Below, piece after piece: positions 1-7,249 of a stretch of 13,866 nucleotides of DNA. The translations under genes were made by a program, and so were the position numbers. Below the pieces are notes generated by a model, which worked only from the letters and a program-made list of their open reading frames with translations, was not told the origin of the DNA and searched no databases. This DNA is from JAJNBD01 sp964471475 (GTDB lineage: Bacteria; Pseudomonadota; Gammaproteobacteria; CAISUE01), in NCBI GenBank assembly GCA_964471475.1, contig CAYYFQ010000037.1, forward strand, positions 1 through 13,866, in the 5' to 3' direction. Numbering within the stretch: position 1 is the first letter of the stretch; the number at the start of each line of letters is the position of its first letter.

Positions 1-113
1 GCAGCAGTCTTCGCTGATATCACAACCGTTAGAAATTTTAGGGATACATTAGTATCTCGCCCGCTTGAGAAAAGTAAAGCAGATATGTTAAGTTATGCCA
101 ACTTAAATTTTTA
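1..113 (+). CDS. Possible 3' end of an unrecognised gene (partial)
   Basis: Frame 1 is open from the first base to a TAG at 111–113, giving 37 codons; the other two plus frames hit stops. The peptide has a mixed, protein-like composition and ends in SYANLNF. I do not recognise a family. The stop lies 9 bases before the parE ATG, which would fit co-transcription with parE. An open stretch this short is weak evidence, and the same bases could instead be the parE leader. The start, if the gene is real, is outside the window. Confidence 0.3.
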
Positions 114-122
114 GTGACCACT

Positions 123-2018
123 ATGGCTAAACATGAATATAATGCAGCAGCGATCGAGGTATTATCGGGTCTGGACCCAGTACGTCGTCGCCCAGGCATG
201 TATACTGACACTACGCGCCCCAATCACTTAGCGCAAGAAGTCATTGATAATAGCGTTGATGAGGCTTTAGCAGGATTTGCAAATACCCTCTGGATAACAT
301 TACATAAAGATTTTTCTTTAACCGTCACAGACAATGGGCGCGGAATGCCCGTTGATATCCATCCAGAAGAAAAACTCTCAGGTGTGGAGTTAATTCTTAC
401 TCGGCTTCATGCTGGCGGGAAGTTCTCTAATAAAAATTATTCTTTTTCGGGCGGTTTGCATGGTGTAGGCGTTTCTGTCGTGAATGCACTTTCTCACAAA
501 TTAATCGTCACCATCAAACGAGATGGCAAAGTCTATGAAATGCAATTTGCTGATGGCGAAAAAACTAGCAAGCTAAAAACCATTGAAACTCTTGCCAACC
601 CTAAAGAAACAGGTACGACCATTCGCTTTTGGCCAAATGAAAAATATTTTGATCACGCTAAAATTTCTGTTAGCCGTTTAAAAGAAAATTTACGTGCTAA
701 AGCTGTATTATGCCCAGGTTTGACGATCCACTTTCACAATGAAAATGATGATGAAAAAATTACTTGGCGTTACGAAAATGGCTTAAGCCAATATTTATTA
801 GAACATGTGGAGAGTGATAATTATTTGCCCGAAGAACCTTTTCAAGGAAATCTTAAAGGAGAGAAAGAAGAATTAAGTTGGGTAGCTATTTGGATCGTGG
901 AAGGCACTGAACTCCTCCAAGAAAGCTATGTCAATTTAATTCCTACCGCTCAAGGAGGTACACACGTCAATGGTTTTCGAAGTGGTTTGGCAGATGCCAT
1001 GCGAGATTTTTGCGAATTACGTAATTTATTGCCACGCGGTTTAAAACTAGCACCGGAAGATATTTGGCAACAATGCGCTTTTGTTTTATCTTTGAAAATG
1101 CAAGAACCGCAATTTTCTGGTCAAACCAAAGAGCGTTTATCTTCACGCGAATCCGCAGCTTTTGTGGGAGGCGTCATCAAAGATTCCTTTAGCTTATGGC
1201 TGAATCAGCATGTTGCTCAAGGGGAAACACTCGCCCAATTAGTCATCAACAATGCTCAAGCTCGCTTAAAAACAGCTAAAAAAATTGAACGTAAAAAAAT
1301 CACTTCCGGCCCAGCACTCCCAGGAAAATTAGCAGATTGCGTGTCGCAAGACCCCACACGTACCGAATTATTTTTAGTAGAAGGTGATTCGGCTGGCGGT
1401 TCTGCCAAACAAGCACGTAATCGCGAAACACAAGCGATTATGCCATTGCGCGGTAAAATTTTAAATGCGTGGGAAGTCAGCTCTAGTGAAATATTAAGTT
1501 CACAAGAAATTCATGACATCGCAGTGGCCGTGGGTGTCGATCCTGGTAGTGAAGATATCAGTGGGTTACGTTATGGAAAAATTTGTGTGCTCGCGGACGC
1601 GGACTCAGATGGTTTGCATATCGCGACCTTATTGTGTGCACTTTTTACCAAACATTTTCCCGCTCTTATTAAAGCAGGCCATATTTTTATTGCGATGCCC
1701 CCTTTGTATCGCATTGATCAAGGCAAAGATGTTTATTACGCTTTAGATGAAGAGGAAAAAAAAGAAATTCTCAATAGACTAGCCACTGAAAGTAAAAAAG
1801 GAAAACCAAACGTTCAGCGTTTTAAAGGACTAGGGGAAATGAACCCTTCTCAATTACGTGAAACTACGATGGCCCCTGATACAAGACGTATGTTGCAACT
1901 TACCCTAGAAGATGTCAAAGAAACTGATCAATTGATGGATATGTTATTGGCCAAAAAACGTGCAAATGATCGTAAAGTGTGGCTCGAAAGCAAAGGTGAT
2001 TTAGCAGAGGCTGGTTAA
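123..2018 (+). CDS. parE: DNA topoisomerase IV subunit B (ParE)
   Basis: ParE is the ATPase subunit of topoisomerase IV, which with ParC decatenates daughter chromosomes and relaxes supercoils in the cytoplasm. The 631-residue product matches the usual ParE length and lacks the roughly 170-residue insertion of GyrB. The GHKL ATPase comes first: an E39/N43 catalytic and Mg site in QEVIDNSVDEALAG, the DNGRGMPV motif near 70–77, and the lid GGLHGVGVSVV near 110–120. The TOPRIM domain follows, with E420 in EGDSAGGS, PLRGKILN near 441 and the metal-binding aspartates D492, D494 and D496 in DADSDG. QRFKGLGEMNP lies near the C terminus. An in-frame GTG at 114 would add three residues; I chose the ATG at 123 because family members begin a few residues before the YNAxAIEVL stretch. 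Neither start has a clear Shine-Dalgarno. parC is not in the window, and parE converges on smpB. Confidence 0.97.
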   Translation: MAKHEYNAAAIEVLSGLDPVRRRPGMYTDTTRPNHLAQEVIDNSVDEALAGFANTLWITLHKDFSLTVTDNGRGMPVDIHPEEKLSGVELILTRLHAGGKFSNKNYSFSGGLHGVGVSVVNALSHKLIVTIKRDGKVYEMQFADGEKTSKLKTIETLANPKETGTTIRFWPNEKYFDHAKISVSRLKENLRAKAVLCPGLTIHFHNENDDEKITWRYENGLSQYLLEHVESDNYLPEEPFQGNLKGEKEELSWVAIWIVEGTELLQESYVNLIPTAQGGTHVNGFRSGLADAMRDFCELRNLLPRGLKLAPEDIWQQCAFVLSLKMQEPQFSGQTKERLSSRESAAFVGGVIKDSFSLWLNQHVAQGETLAQLVINNAQARLKTAKKIERKKITSGPALPGKLADCVSQDPTRTELFLVEGDSAGGSAKQARNRETQAIMPLRGKILNAWEVSSSEILSSQEIHDIAVAVGVDPGSEDISGLRYGKICVLADADSDGLHIATLLCALFTKHFPALIKAGHIFIAMPPLYRIDQGKDVYYALDEEEKKEILNRLATESKKGKPNVQRFKGLGEMNPSQLRETTMAPDTRRMLQLTLEDVKETDQLMDMLLAKKRANDRKVWLESKGDLAEAG

Positions 2019-2094
2019 GATTATACTCATATATGGGTTGTAACTAGTCACTATGGGTTAGAGCATTTCATAATTAAAAAAACATGATACCAAA

Positions 2095-2106
2095 CTTCGC
2101 TGATAT
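2095..2106 (+). repeat. Short repeat shared with the region before parE
   Basis: CTTCGCTGATAT occurs here and at 9–20, on both sides of parE and in the same direction, with partial similarity continuing for about ten bases. Locally, 2085–2100 and 2101–2116 also look like an imperfect tandem pair (TGATACCAA / TGATATACCAA, each followed by TCGC). The remaining bases between parE and smpB (2019–2130) show a run of seven A near 2078 but no convincing stem-loop terminator. The match may be chance. Confidence 0.3.
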
Positions 2107-2130
2107 ACCAATCGCTTAAGAGTTGCTATT

Positions 2131-2598
2131 CTAGCCTTTTTTTCGCATCAAACGGCCCTTCTCTCGCTGCCAATCACGATCTTTCATGGTGTGTCTTTTA
2201 TCGTGCTCTTGTTTACCTTTGGCTAAAGCCACTTGGCATTTTATTTTTTGGTTTTTCCAATAAAGCTTAACTAATACGATCGCATAACCTTTACGCTCTG
2301 ACAAGCCAATTAAACGATCTAACTCTCGGCGATGTAAAAGTAATTTGCGTGTACGATCCGCTTCCGGAATAAAATGCGTTGAAACCGTTTTTAACGGAGT
2401 AATTTGTGTACCAATCAAGAAGGCTTCGCCATGGCGCACAAGCACATAAGCATCTGTGACTTGAATTTTGCCGGCACGAATACTTTTTACTTCCCACCCC
2501 TGCAAAGCGATTCCCGCTTCAAAATTTTCTTCAAGAAAGTAATTAAATCCAGCTTTTTTATTAATTGCAATACTGGGATTGAGATTTTTATTCTTCAT
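2131..2598 (-). CDS. smpB: SsrA-binding protein SmpB
   Basis: SmpB binds tmRNA (ssrA) and delivers it to stalled ribosomes for trans-translation. The 155-residue protein has the family order: an N-terminal INKKAGFNYFLEE stretch, the EAGIALQGWEVKSIRAGK core of the beta barrel near residues 27–44, then the basic tail KRHTMKDRDWQREKGRLMRKKG that enters the decoding site. Length is close to the usual 150–160. The ATG (2598–2596) overlaps the dapB stop in an ATGA, and no good Shine-Dalgarno precedes it, so translation probably depends on coupling to dapB. It is the last gene of the minus-strand block. The ssrA gene, sometimes a neighbour of smpB, is not in the 112 bases between smpB and parE. Confidence 0.96.
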   Translation of the reverse strand: MKNKNLNPSIAINKKAGFNYFLEENFEAGIALQGWEVKSIRAGKIQVTDAYVLVRHGEAFLIGTQITPLKTVSTHFIPEADRTRKLLLHRRELDRLIGLSERKGYAIVLVKLYWKNQKIKCQVALAKGKQEHDKRHTMKDRDWQREKGRLMRKKG

Positions 2599-3317
2599 AG
2601 TAATTTATCCAAACCATACACCAAATGATCTACAGTTAAAATTTTTAATAATGCTAATTGAATTCCAGGAATAAACGCTTCGCGATTGAGGGTGTTGTGC
2701 TCGATAGTTAAACTTTCGCCCAAGCTTGCGAAAATCACTTCCTGCTTCGCCAGTGTTGCATCGTTGCGAAGAGAATGCAATGTGACATGACCAATCTTAG
2801 CACCAAGCGCATGAGGAATAGTCTCAATTGAAACGCCCGATGAGCCTTGATCTTTTTGCACAGCATTAATTATTTCAGCCGTGCGGATGGCCGTTCCTGA
2901 AGGTGCATCTTTTTTTTGTCGATGATGCGTTTCAATAATATCCACTTGTGAGAAATAACGCGCTGCTTCTTTAGAAAACCGCATCATGAGCATGGCGCCA
3001 ATGGACAAATTAGGCGCCACAATACCTCCTAACGCATGGCCTTTAGCAATGAGAGCAAGGGTATCTACTTGTTTTTCATTTAAGCCACTGGTCCCAATAA
3101 TAGGACGCGCACCATTTTCCAGAATGATTTGCGTATTTTGAAAAGCGCTTGTTGCTGAAGTAAAGTCAATCACTACCTCTGGAAAAAAACGCCGAATGCT
3201 CTCAGCGAAGTCATCCGCACGTCCTAAACGTGCCACTAGCTCATAACCGCAGTTTTCCACTACTTTACAAGCTAATTGCCCCATTTTGCCAAAAGCCCCG
3301 TTCACCATCACGCGCAT
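2595..3317 (-). CDS. dapB: 4-hydroxy-tetrahydrodipicolinate reductase (DapB)
   Basis: DapB reduces hydroxytetrahydrodipicolinate with NAD(P)H in the diaminopimelate/lysine pathway, feeding peptidoglycan and protein synthesis. Visible signatures are the nucleotide-binding strand and loop VMVNGAFGKMG at residues 3–13, IDFTSATS near 50–56, GTSGL at 75–79, APNLSIG at 101–107 and the substrate site ETHHRQKKDAPSGTA at 129–143, with H131, H132 and K135 in the catalytic positions. At 240 residues it is shorter than enterobacterial DapB (about 270). I chose the ATG at 3317 because GGAG lies 8 bases upstream (3326–3329) and the product then begins at the first beta strand. A longer reading to 3335 and a later ATG at 3308 are less likely. 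It overlaps dxr by 10 bases and smpB by 4. The stretch after HSLRN (183 on) lacks the GEH found in many homologs. Confidence 0.95.
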   Translation of the reverse strand: MRVMVNGAFGKMGQLACKVVENCGYELVARLGRADDFAESIRRFFPEVVIDFTSATSAFQNTQIILENGARPIIGTSGLNEKQVDTLALIAKGHALGGIVAPNLSIGAMLMMRFSKEAARYFSQVDIIETHHRQKKDAPSGTAIRTAEIINAVQKDQGSSGVSIETIPHALGAKIGHVTLHSLRNDATLAKQEVIFASLGESLTIEHNTLNREAFIPGIQLALLKILTVDHLVYGLDKLL

Positions 3318-4525
3318 TTTTTCTTCTCCACCCACTCATGGGCTAATTGTCTGGTTAATTGATCAGTGGCTTGAATGTTATCTAGATTTTGCGGCAATTG
3401 ATAAGGGACCGTTTCTAGCATTATTTTATTCAATGCATAAATATCGGTAAAACGAATTTTATCTTCTAAAAAACATTCTACCGCCACTTCGTTAGCAGCG
3501 TTTAAGACAGTAGCTGCCAGTCCTCCTGCGCGCAAAGCTTGATAAGCTAAGGTTAAACAAGGATAACGCTGCACATCTAATTTGGCAAAAGTAAGCGGTG
3601 AATTTTGAGTTAAATCTAATGTCGCTACTTTTGTTGAAATACGCTCAGGCCATGCTAAAGCGCACGCAATAGGGGTACGCATGTCTGGATTACCTAACTG
3701 CGATAACACCGACCCATCATCATAATAAACTAAGGAATGAATAACGCTTTGAGGATGCAATACCACCTCAATCTTTTCAATAGGAAGTCCAAATAGATAA
3801 TAAGCCTCAATTACCTCAAGTGCTTTATTCATCATGCTCGCGCTATCTACTGTTACTTTTTTACCCATCGACCAATTAGGATGGGTACACGCAAAAGCTG
3901 GACTCACATTGGATAAATCGCTCAGTGCCAAATCACGCACAGCACCTCCTGACGCGGTTAACACTAATTTGTTCACTCCTAATTTACAAGCTTCAATTGA
4001 ATTGGATAAGTGAGGATACAATCGACCCGACATAAAATCTACAGGTAAGGATTGAAACAAAGCACTATGCTCACTATCCACCGGGATTAATTGACCATGA
4101 TACTTTTGTAAATAATCTAGCACTAATTCTCCTGCCATTACTAAGGATTCTTTATTCGCCAGCAACACCTTTTTACCAGCCTTTAAAGCGGCTAGGGTAG
4201 AAGTAAGGCCGGCAGCCCCTACAATCGCCGCCATCACGATATCTACCTCCGGATGAGCTGCCACAGTCTCGAGCCCTTCCTCTCCTACCAACACTTCAGA
4301 AGTGAGGTTAAATTGAGATAATAGCTGCCGTAATACGCTAAGTTGGCTAACATCCGTTAACACTACAAAGCGGGGGTTGAATTGCTGACACTGTGCTACT
4401 AACCGCTCTACTTGTTTATGAGCAGTGAGCGCAAACACCTCGTACTCATCACGATGATGAGATATAACATCCAGTGTGCTCATCCCAATGGAACCCGTGG
4501 CTCCTAAAATAGTAATCTTTTTCAT
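3308..4525 (-). CDS. dxr: 1-deoxy-D-xylulose 5-phosphate reductoisomerase (Dxr)
   Basis: Dxr converts DXP to methylerythritol 4-phosphate with NADPH, the committed step of the MEP isoprenoid pathway and the target of fosmidomycin. The 405-residue product shows the NADPH loop LGATGSIGMST at residues 7–17, LLANKESLVMAG at 121–132, the metal ligands D150 and E152 in PVDSEHSALFQ, TASGGAVRD at 190–198, and HPNWSMGKKVTVDSASMMNK with the third metal ligand E237 shortly after. The ATG at 4525 starts the first beta strand (MKKITILG) and shares one base with the cdsA TAA stop; the in-frame extension to 4567 lies wholly inside cdsA and adds nothing family-like. No clear Shine-Dalgarno is present, so coupling to cdsA is likely. 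Its usual followers rseP and bamA are replaced here by dapB and smpB. Confidence 0.97.
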   Translation of the reverse strand: MKKITILGATGSIGMSTLDVISHHRDEYEVFALTAHKQVERLVAQCQQFNPRFVVLTDVSQLSVLRQLLSQFNLTSEVLVGEEGLETVAAHPEVDIVMAAIVGAAGLTSTLAALKAGKKVLLANKESLVMAGELVLDYLQKYHGQLIPVDSEHSALFQSLPVDFMSGRLYPHLSNSIEACKLGVNKLVLTASGGAVRDLALSDLSNVSPAFACTHPNWSMGKKVTVDSASMMNKALEVIEAYYLFGLPIEKIEVVLHPQSVIHSLVYYDDGSVLSQLGNPDMRTPIACALAWPERISTKVATLDLTQNSPLTFAKLDVQRYPCLTLAYQALRAGGLAATVLNAANEVAVECFLEDKIRFTDIYALNKIMLETVPYQLPQNLDNIQATDQLTRQLAHEWVEKKKCA

Positions 4526-5334
4526 TAAAAATAAATCGCCGTTAATAATAAGGCAGTGGCATACCAAGGCGCTGCAAAAAATAAACTGTCTAACCGGTCT
4601 AATAATCCACCATGCCCTGGAATGAGACTTCCGCTATCTTTGACATCAGCCATGCGTTTCATCATGCTTTCAAATAAATCACCGTAGACAGCAACGATGA
4701 AAGTTACCATGTTAATGAAAACCATCAACAAAAAATGCGGGAAATTGGTTTTATAAAAAATCCCTTCAATAAGTGTTACCATAAAAACGCAAACGGCTCC
4801 GCCTTTAACTCCTTCCCAGTTTTTTTTGGGGCTTACAAAAGTACACAAGGTAGTTTTGCCAAACTTTCGACCAACAAAAAATGCACCAATATCCGCCGCC
4901 CACACAATTAACAACAAAAATAAAAGTTGATCGCTGCCTCCTACTTTAAAACGAATGATACATAAGCTATACCAAAAAGTGACTATTGTAAAAAGCCCAA
5001 TAACATACCACCAAACCTCTTTCAATTGGAATTGGCCTTTTTGGGTTTGAAAGCGATGAATAAAATAAATAAGGATAGCCATCCCAATAAGCATGGCATA
5101 TAAATAATACCCCATGGCAACCCACGTAACCGCAAAACAAAATAACCCAATTAACACAAGAAACAAAATCCGCTCCCATAACGCATGCATTTTCATAAGA
5201 TGCGTCCACTCCCATCCACACCCTAAAGCAATAATACCCAATACCAATTGAAACCCTAGCAAGGGCAAATAATAAATTCCAAGTAACGCTAAGGGAATTA
5301 AAATACACCCCATGATAATTCTTTGTTTCAGCAT
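4525..5334 (-). CDS. cdsA: Phosphatidate cytidylyltransferase (CdsA)
   Basis: CdsA makes CDP-diacylglycerol from phosphatidic acid and CTP, the branch point for bacterial phospholipids, in the inner membrane. The 269-residue protein is strongly hydrophobic with about eight likely membrane segments. It carries DIGAFFVGRKFGK at residues 148–160, SPKKNWEG at 168–175, and the family signature near 223–249 (SMMKRMADVKDSG, then PGHGGLLDRLD). Start: ATG at 5334, with AGGAG at 5343–5347, 8 bases upstream. The 58-base gap to uppS is the widest in the block and could hold an extra promoter (a TATATA lies near 5385), though I see no matching -35. The last codon overlaps dxr. Confidence 0.96.
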   Translation of the reverse strand: MLKQRIIMGCILIPLALLGIYYLPLLGFQLVLGIIALGCGWEWTHLMKMHALWERILFLVLIGLFCFAVTWVAMGYYLYAMLIGMAILIYFIHRFQTQKGQFQLKEVWWYVIGLFTIVTFWYSLCIIRFKVGGSDQLLFLLLIVWAADIGAFFVGRKFGKTTLCTFVSPKKNWEGVKGGAVCVFMVTLIEGIFYKTNFPHFLLMVFINMVTFIVAVYGDLFESMMKRMADVKDSGSLIPGHGGLLDRLDSLFFAAPWYATALLLTAIYF

Positions 5335-5392
5335 AATAGTTGCTCCTATGATTTCACCCTAGCCGGTGTTATGAAAGGGGTATATAAACTCT

Positions 5393-6100
5393 CTACACTT
5401 TTCCAAAACGACGTTTGCGCTTGGCAAATTCAGCAAGAGCTTCTGCAAAATGTTCACTTGAAAAATCAGGCCATAACACTTCTGTAAAATACAATTCACT
5501 ATAAGCCAGCTGCCATAATAAAAAATTACTAATACGAATTTCTCCACTGGTGCGAATAAATAAATCCACCGGAGGCAAATCCTTCGTACTTAAAGTTGTC
5601 GTCAATTTTTCTGGCTGAATGTCTGCCACGGTTAATTGATTATCTTTGACTTGCTGGGCCAGTTGTTGTGCGGCTTGCACCACGTCCCACTGCCCTCCAT
5701 AATTCACTGCAATTACTAATTGTAACAGAGTATTATTTTTTGTGAGCGCTTCAGCTTCTTGAATCCCTTGTTGTAATGCTGTATTAAGCTGCGCTATATT
5801 CCCAATAAAACGAATCCGTACCCCCTTTTCATGCATCTTAGGCACTTCGGTTTTTAAACCATTTAAAAACATTTCCATTAATTGCTCAACCTCTTCAAAA
5901 GGGCGCCCCCAGTTTTCACTGCTAAACGCAAATAAAGTCAGCACTTTAACTCCCTGTTCTGTCGCTGCCACCACAATGCGTCGGACAGTTTCTCGGCCTG
6001 CGCGATGCCCCATGGCACGTGGTAAAAAACGCTTCTTGGCCCAACGACCATTTCCATCCATGACAATCGCTACATGCGTTGGCGCGCTTATCTCATTCAT
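5393..6100 (-). CDS. uppS: Undecaprenyl diphosphate synthase (UppS)
   Basis: UppS condenses eight isopentenyl units onto farnesyl diphosphate in cis configuration to give the C55 carrier for peptidoglycan and other wall polymers. The 235-residue product begins with VAIVMDGNGRWAKKR (catalytic D15), followed by GHRAG at 31–35, LTLFAFSSENWGRP at 54–67, and the C-terminal FIRTSGEIRISNFLLWQLAYSE block at 181–202 with R183, R189 and S191 for isopentenyl diphosphate binding. The ATG at 6100 is supported by AGGAG at 6106–6110 (5-base spacing), and forms an ATGA overlap with the nhaA stop. An extension to 6127 is possible but would run into nhaA and skip the ribosome site. In most gammaproteobacteria the gene upstream is frr; here it is nhaA. 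Confidence 0.97.
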   Translation of the reverse strand: MNEISAPTHVAIVMDGNGRWAKKRFLPRAMGHRAGRETVRRIVVAATEQGVKVLTLFAFSSENWGRPFEEVEQLMEMFLNGLKTEVPKMHEKGVRIRFIGNIAQLNTALQQGIQEAEALTKNNTLLQLVIAVNYGGQWDVVQAAQQLAQQVKDNQLTVADIQPEKLTTTLSTKDLPPVDLFIRTSGEIRISNFLLWQLAYSELYFTEVLWPDFSSEHFAEALAEFAKRKRRFGKV

Positions 6101-7245
6101 TTTTTCTCCTTCATACATAAAAACCATATCATGGCTAATAAAGCAGATATAGAGGACCCTATCAAAATGGCAGATTTTAGTTCATCCACCACAATTCTTA
6201 AAGGATTTACAAACGCAAGCTCACTGATTAAAAAACCAATAGTAAACCCAATACCACAAATAAACGCGATTCCCGTGAAGTTGTACCAATTCACACCAAC
6301 CGGAAATTTAGCCAATCGAGATCGAATTGCAAGCCACGAAAACCCCAACACCCCTAACGGTTTTCCTATAATCAACCCTATTAACACCCCTAAAGCTAAT
6401 GGTGAAACAAAAGCTTTTGCTGAAAAAGTAGCAAATTGAATATTAACATTCACTAAAGCGAAAATGGGCACTACCACAAGGTTAACTAAAGGACCAAGGG
6501 TCGCATGGAGTTTTAAAGCACGTGAGCCTGGAGACTGAGAAGGGATCATTAATGCAATCAAGATGCCGCTCAGTGCTGCATCCACCCCAGACTCGGAAAG
6601 TGCCCACCATAGCAGTGCGCCTAACAATAGATAAACCGTAATACGCCCGCACCGTTTATAATTGCAATACCCCATAAAAAAATAAATGGCTAACGCTACA
6701 AAAAGAAATACCAAATCTATACTGGCAGTATAAAAAATGGCAATAATTACGACAGCTCCAATATCGTCAAAAGAAGCAAGCGCTAATAAAACATACTTCA
6801 AACTAAGAGGAATTCTTTTTCCAAATAACTTTAAAACAGCAAGTGAAAAGGCGATATCCGTCGCAACAGGTGTTCCCCACGCTCGCCAATTTTCTGGGTG
6901 ACTATAATTTACCAATAAAAATAACACCGCTGGCACCACCATCCCCCCAAATGCTGCAAATCCAGGGAGCAAAGCTCTTTGAATACTACTTAAGTCGCCA
7001 GCAATCAATTCTTCTTTTACCTCCAAACCAATCAAAAGAAAAAATATAGCCATTAAGGCATGATTCACCCAGTAAGCAATGCTATGATGAATATCTATCC
7101 CATAAAAAACTTGTGAAGCTAAAAAATTTTCATAATCTTGACTGTGATCTGAATTGCTTAATAACAAACCAATGATTGAAAACCCAATTAAAAAAACACC
7201 CGCGGTAGTTTCATTATGGATGATTCGAAGAAGGCGGCTGTACAT
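6097..7245 (-). CDS. nhaA: Na+/H+ antiporter NhaA
   Basis: NhaA expels Na+ (or Li+) in exchange for two protons across the inner membrane, controlling sodium and pH. The 382-residue protein has about twelve hydrophobic segments. Key residues are present: IGLEVKEEL at residues 72–80 (pH-sensor area), VATDIAFSL with D130, the ion-binding pair D160/D161 in ASFDDIGAVVIIAIFYT, and K295 in IIGKPLG; CGIGFTIGFLIS follows in the C-terminal half. Start: ATG at 7245, four bases after the stop of the ABC ATPase gene; an AGGA about 13 bases upstream is poorly spaced, so translation may be coupled. Having nhaA in front of uppS is unusual and suggests a lineage-specific rearrangement. Confidence 0.96.
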   Translation of the reverse strand: MYSRLLRIIHNETTAGVFLIGFSIIGLLLSNSDHSQDYENFLASQVFYGIDIHHSIAYWVNHALMAIFFLLIGLEVKEELIAGDLSSIQRALLPGFAAFGGMVVPAVLFLLVNYSHPENWRAWGTPVATDIAFSLAVLKLFGKRIPLSLKYVLLALASFDDIGAVVIIAIFYTASIDLVFLFVALAIYFFMGYCNYKRCGRITVYLLLGALLWWALSESGVDAALSGILIALMIPSQSPGSRALKLHATLGPLVNLVVVPIFALVNVNIQFATFSAKAFVSPLALGVLIGLIIGKPLGVLGFSWLAIRSRLAKFPVGVNWYNFTGIAFICGIGFTIGFLISELAFVNPLRIVVDELKSAILIGSSISALLAMIWFLCMKEKK

Positions 7246-7249
7246 AATT

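Noticed and set aside
38..223. A 61-codon minus-strand open frame over the parE start
   Set aside because: It is antisense to conserved ParE sequence, has no ribosome site, and shows no recognisable motif.
2019..2130. Intrinsic terminator or tmRNA between parE and smpB
   Set aside because: There is a run of seven A but I could not pair a stable GC-rich stem next to it, and 112 bases are too few for ssrA.
6074..6439. A 121-codon plus-strand open frame over nhaA and the uppS start
   Set aside because: Antisense to NhaA transmembrane segments with conserved residues; no independent support.
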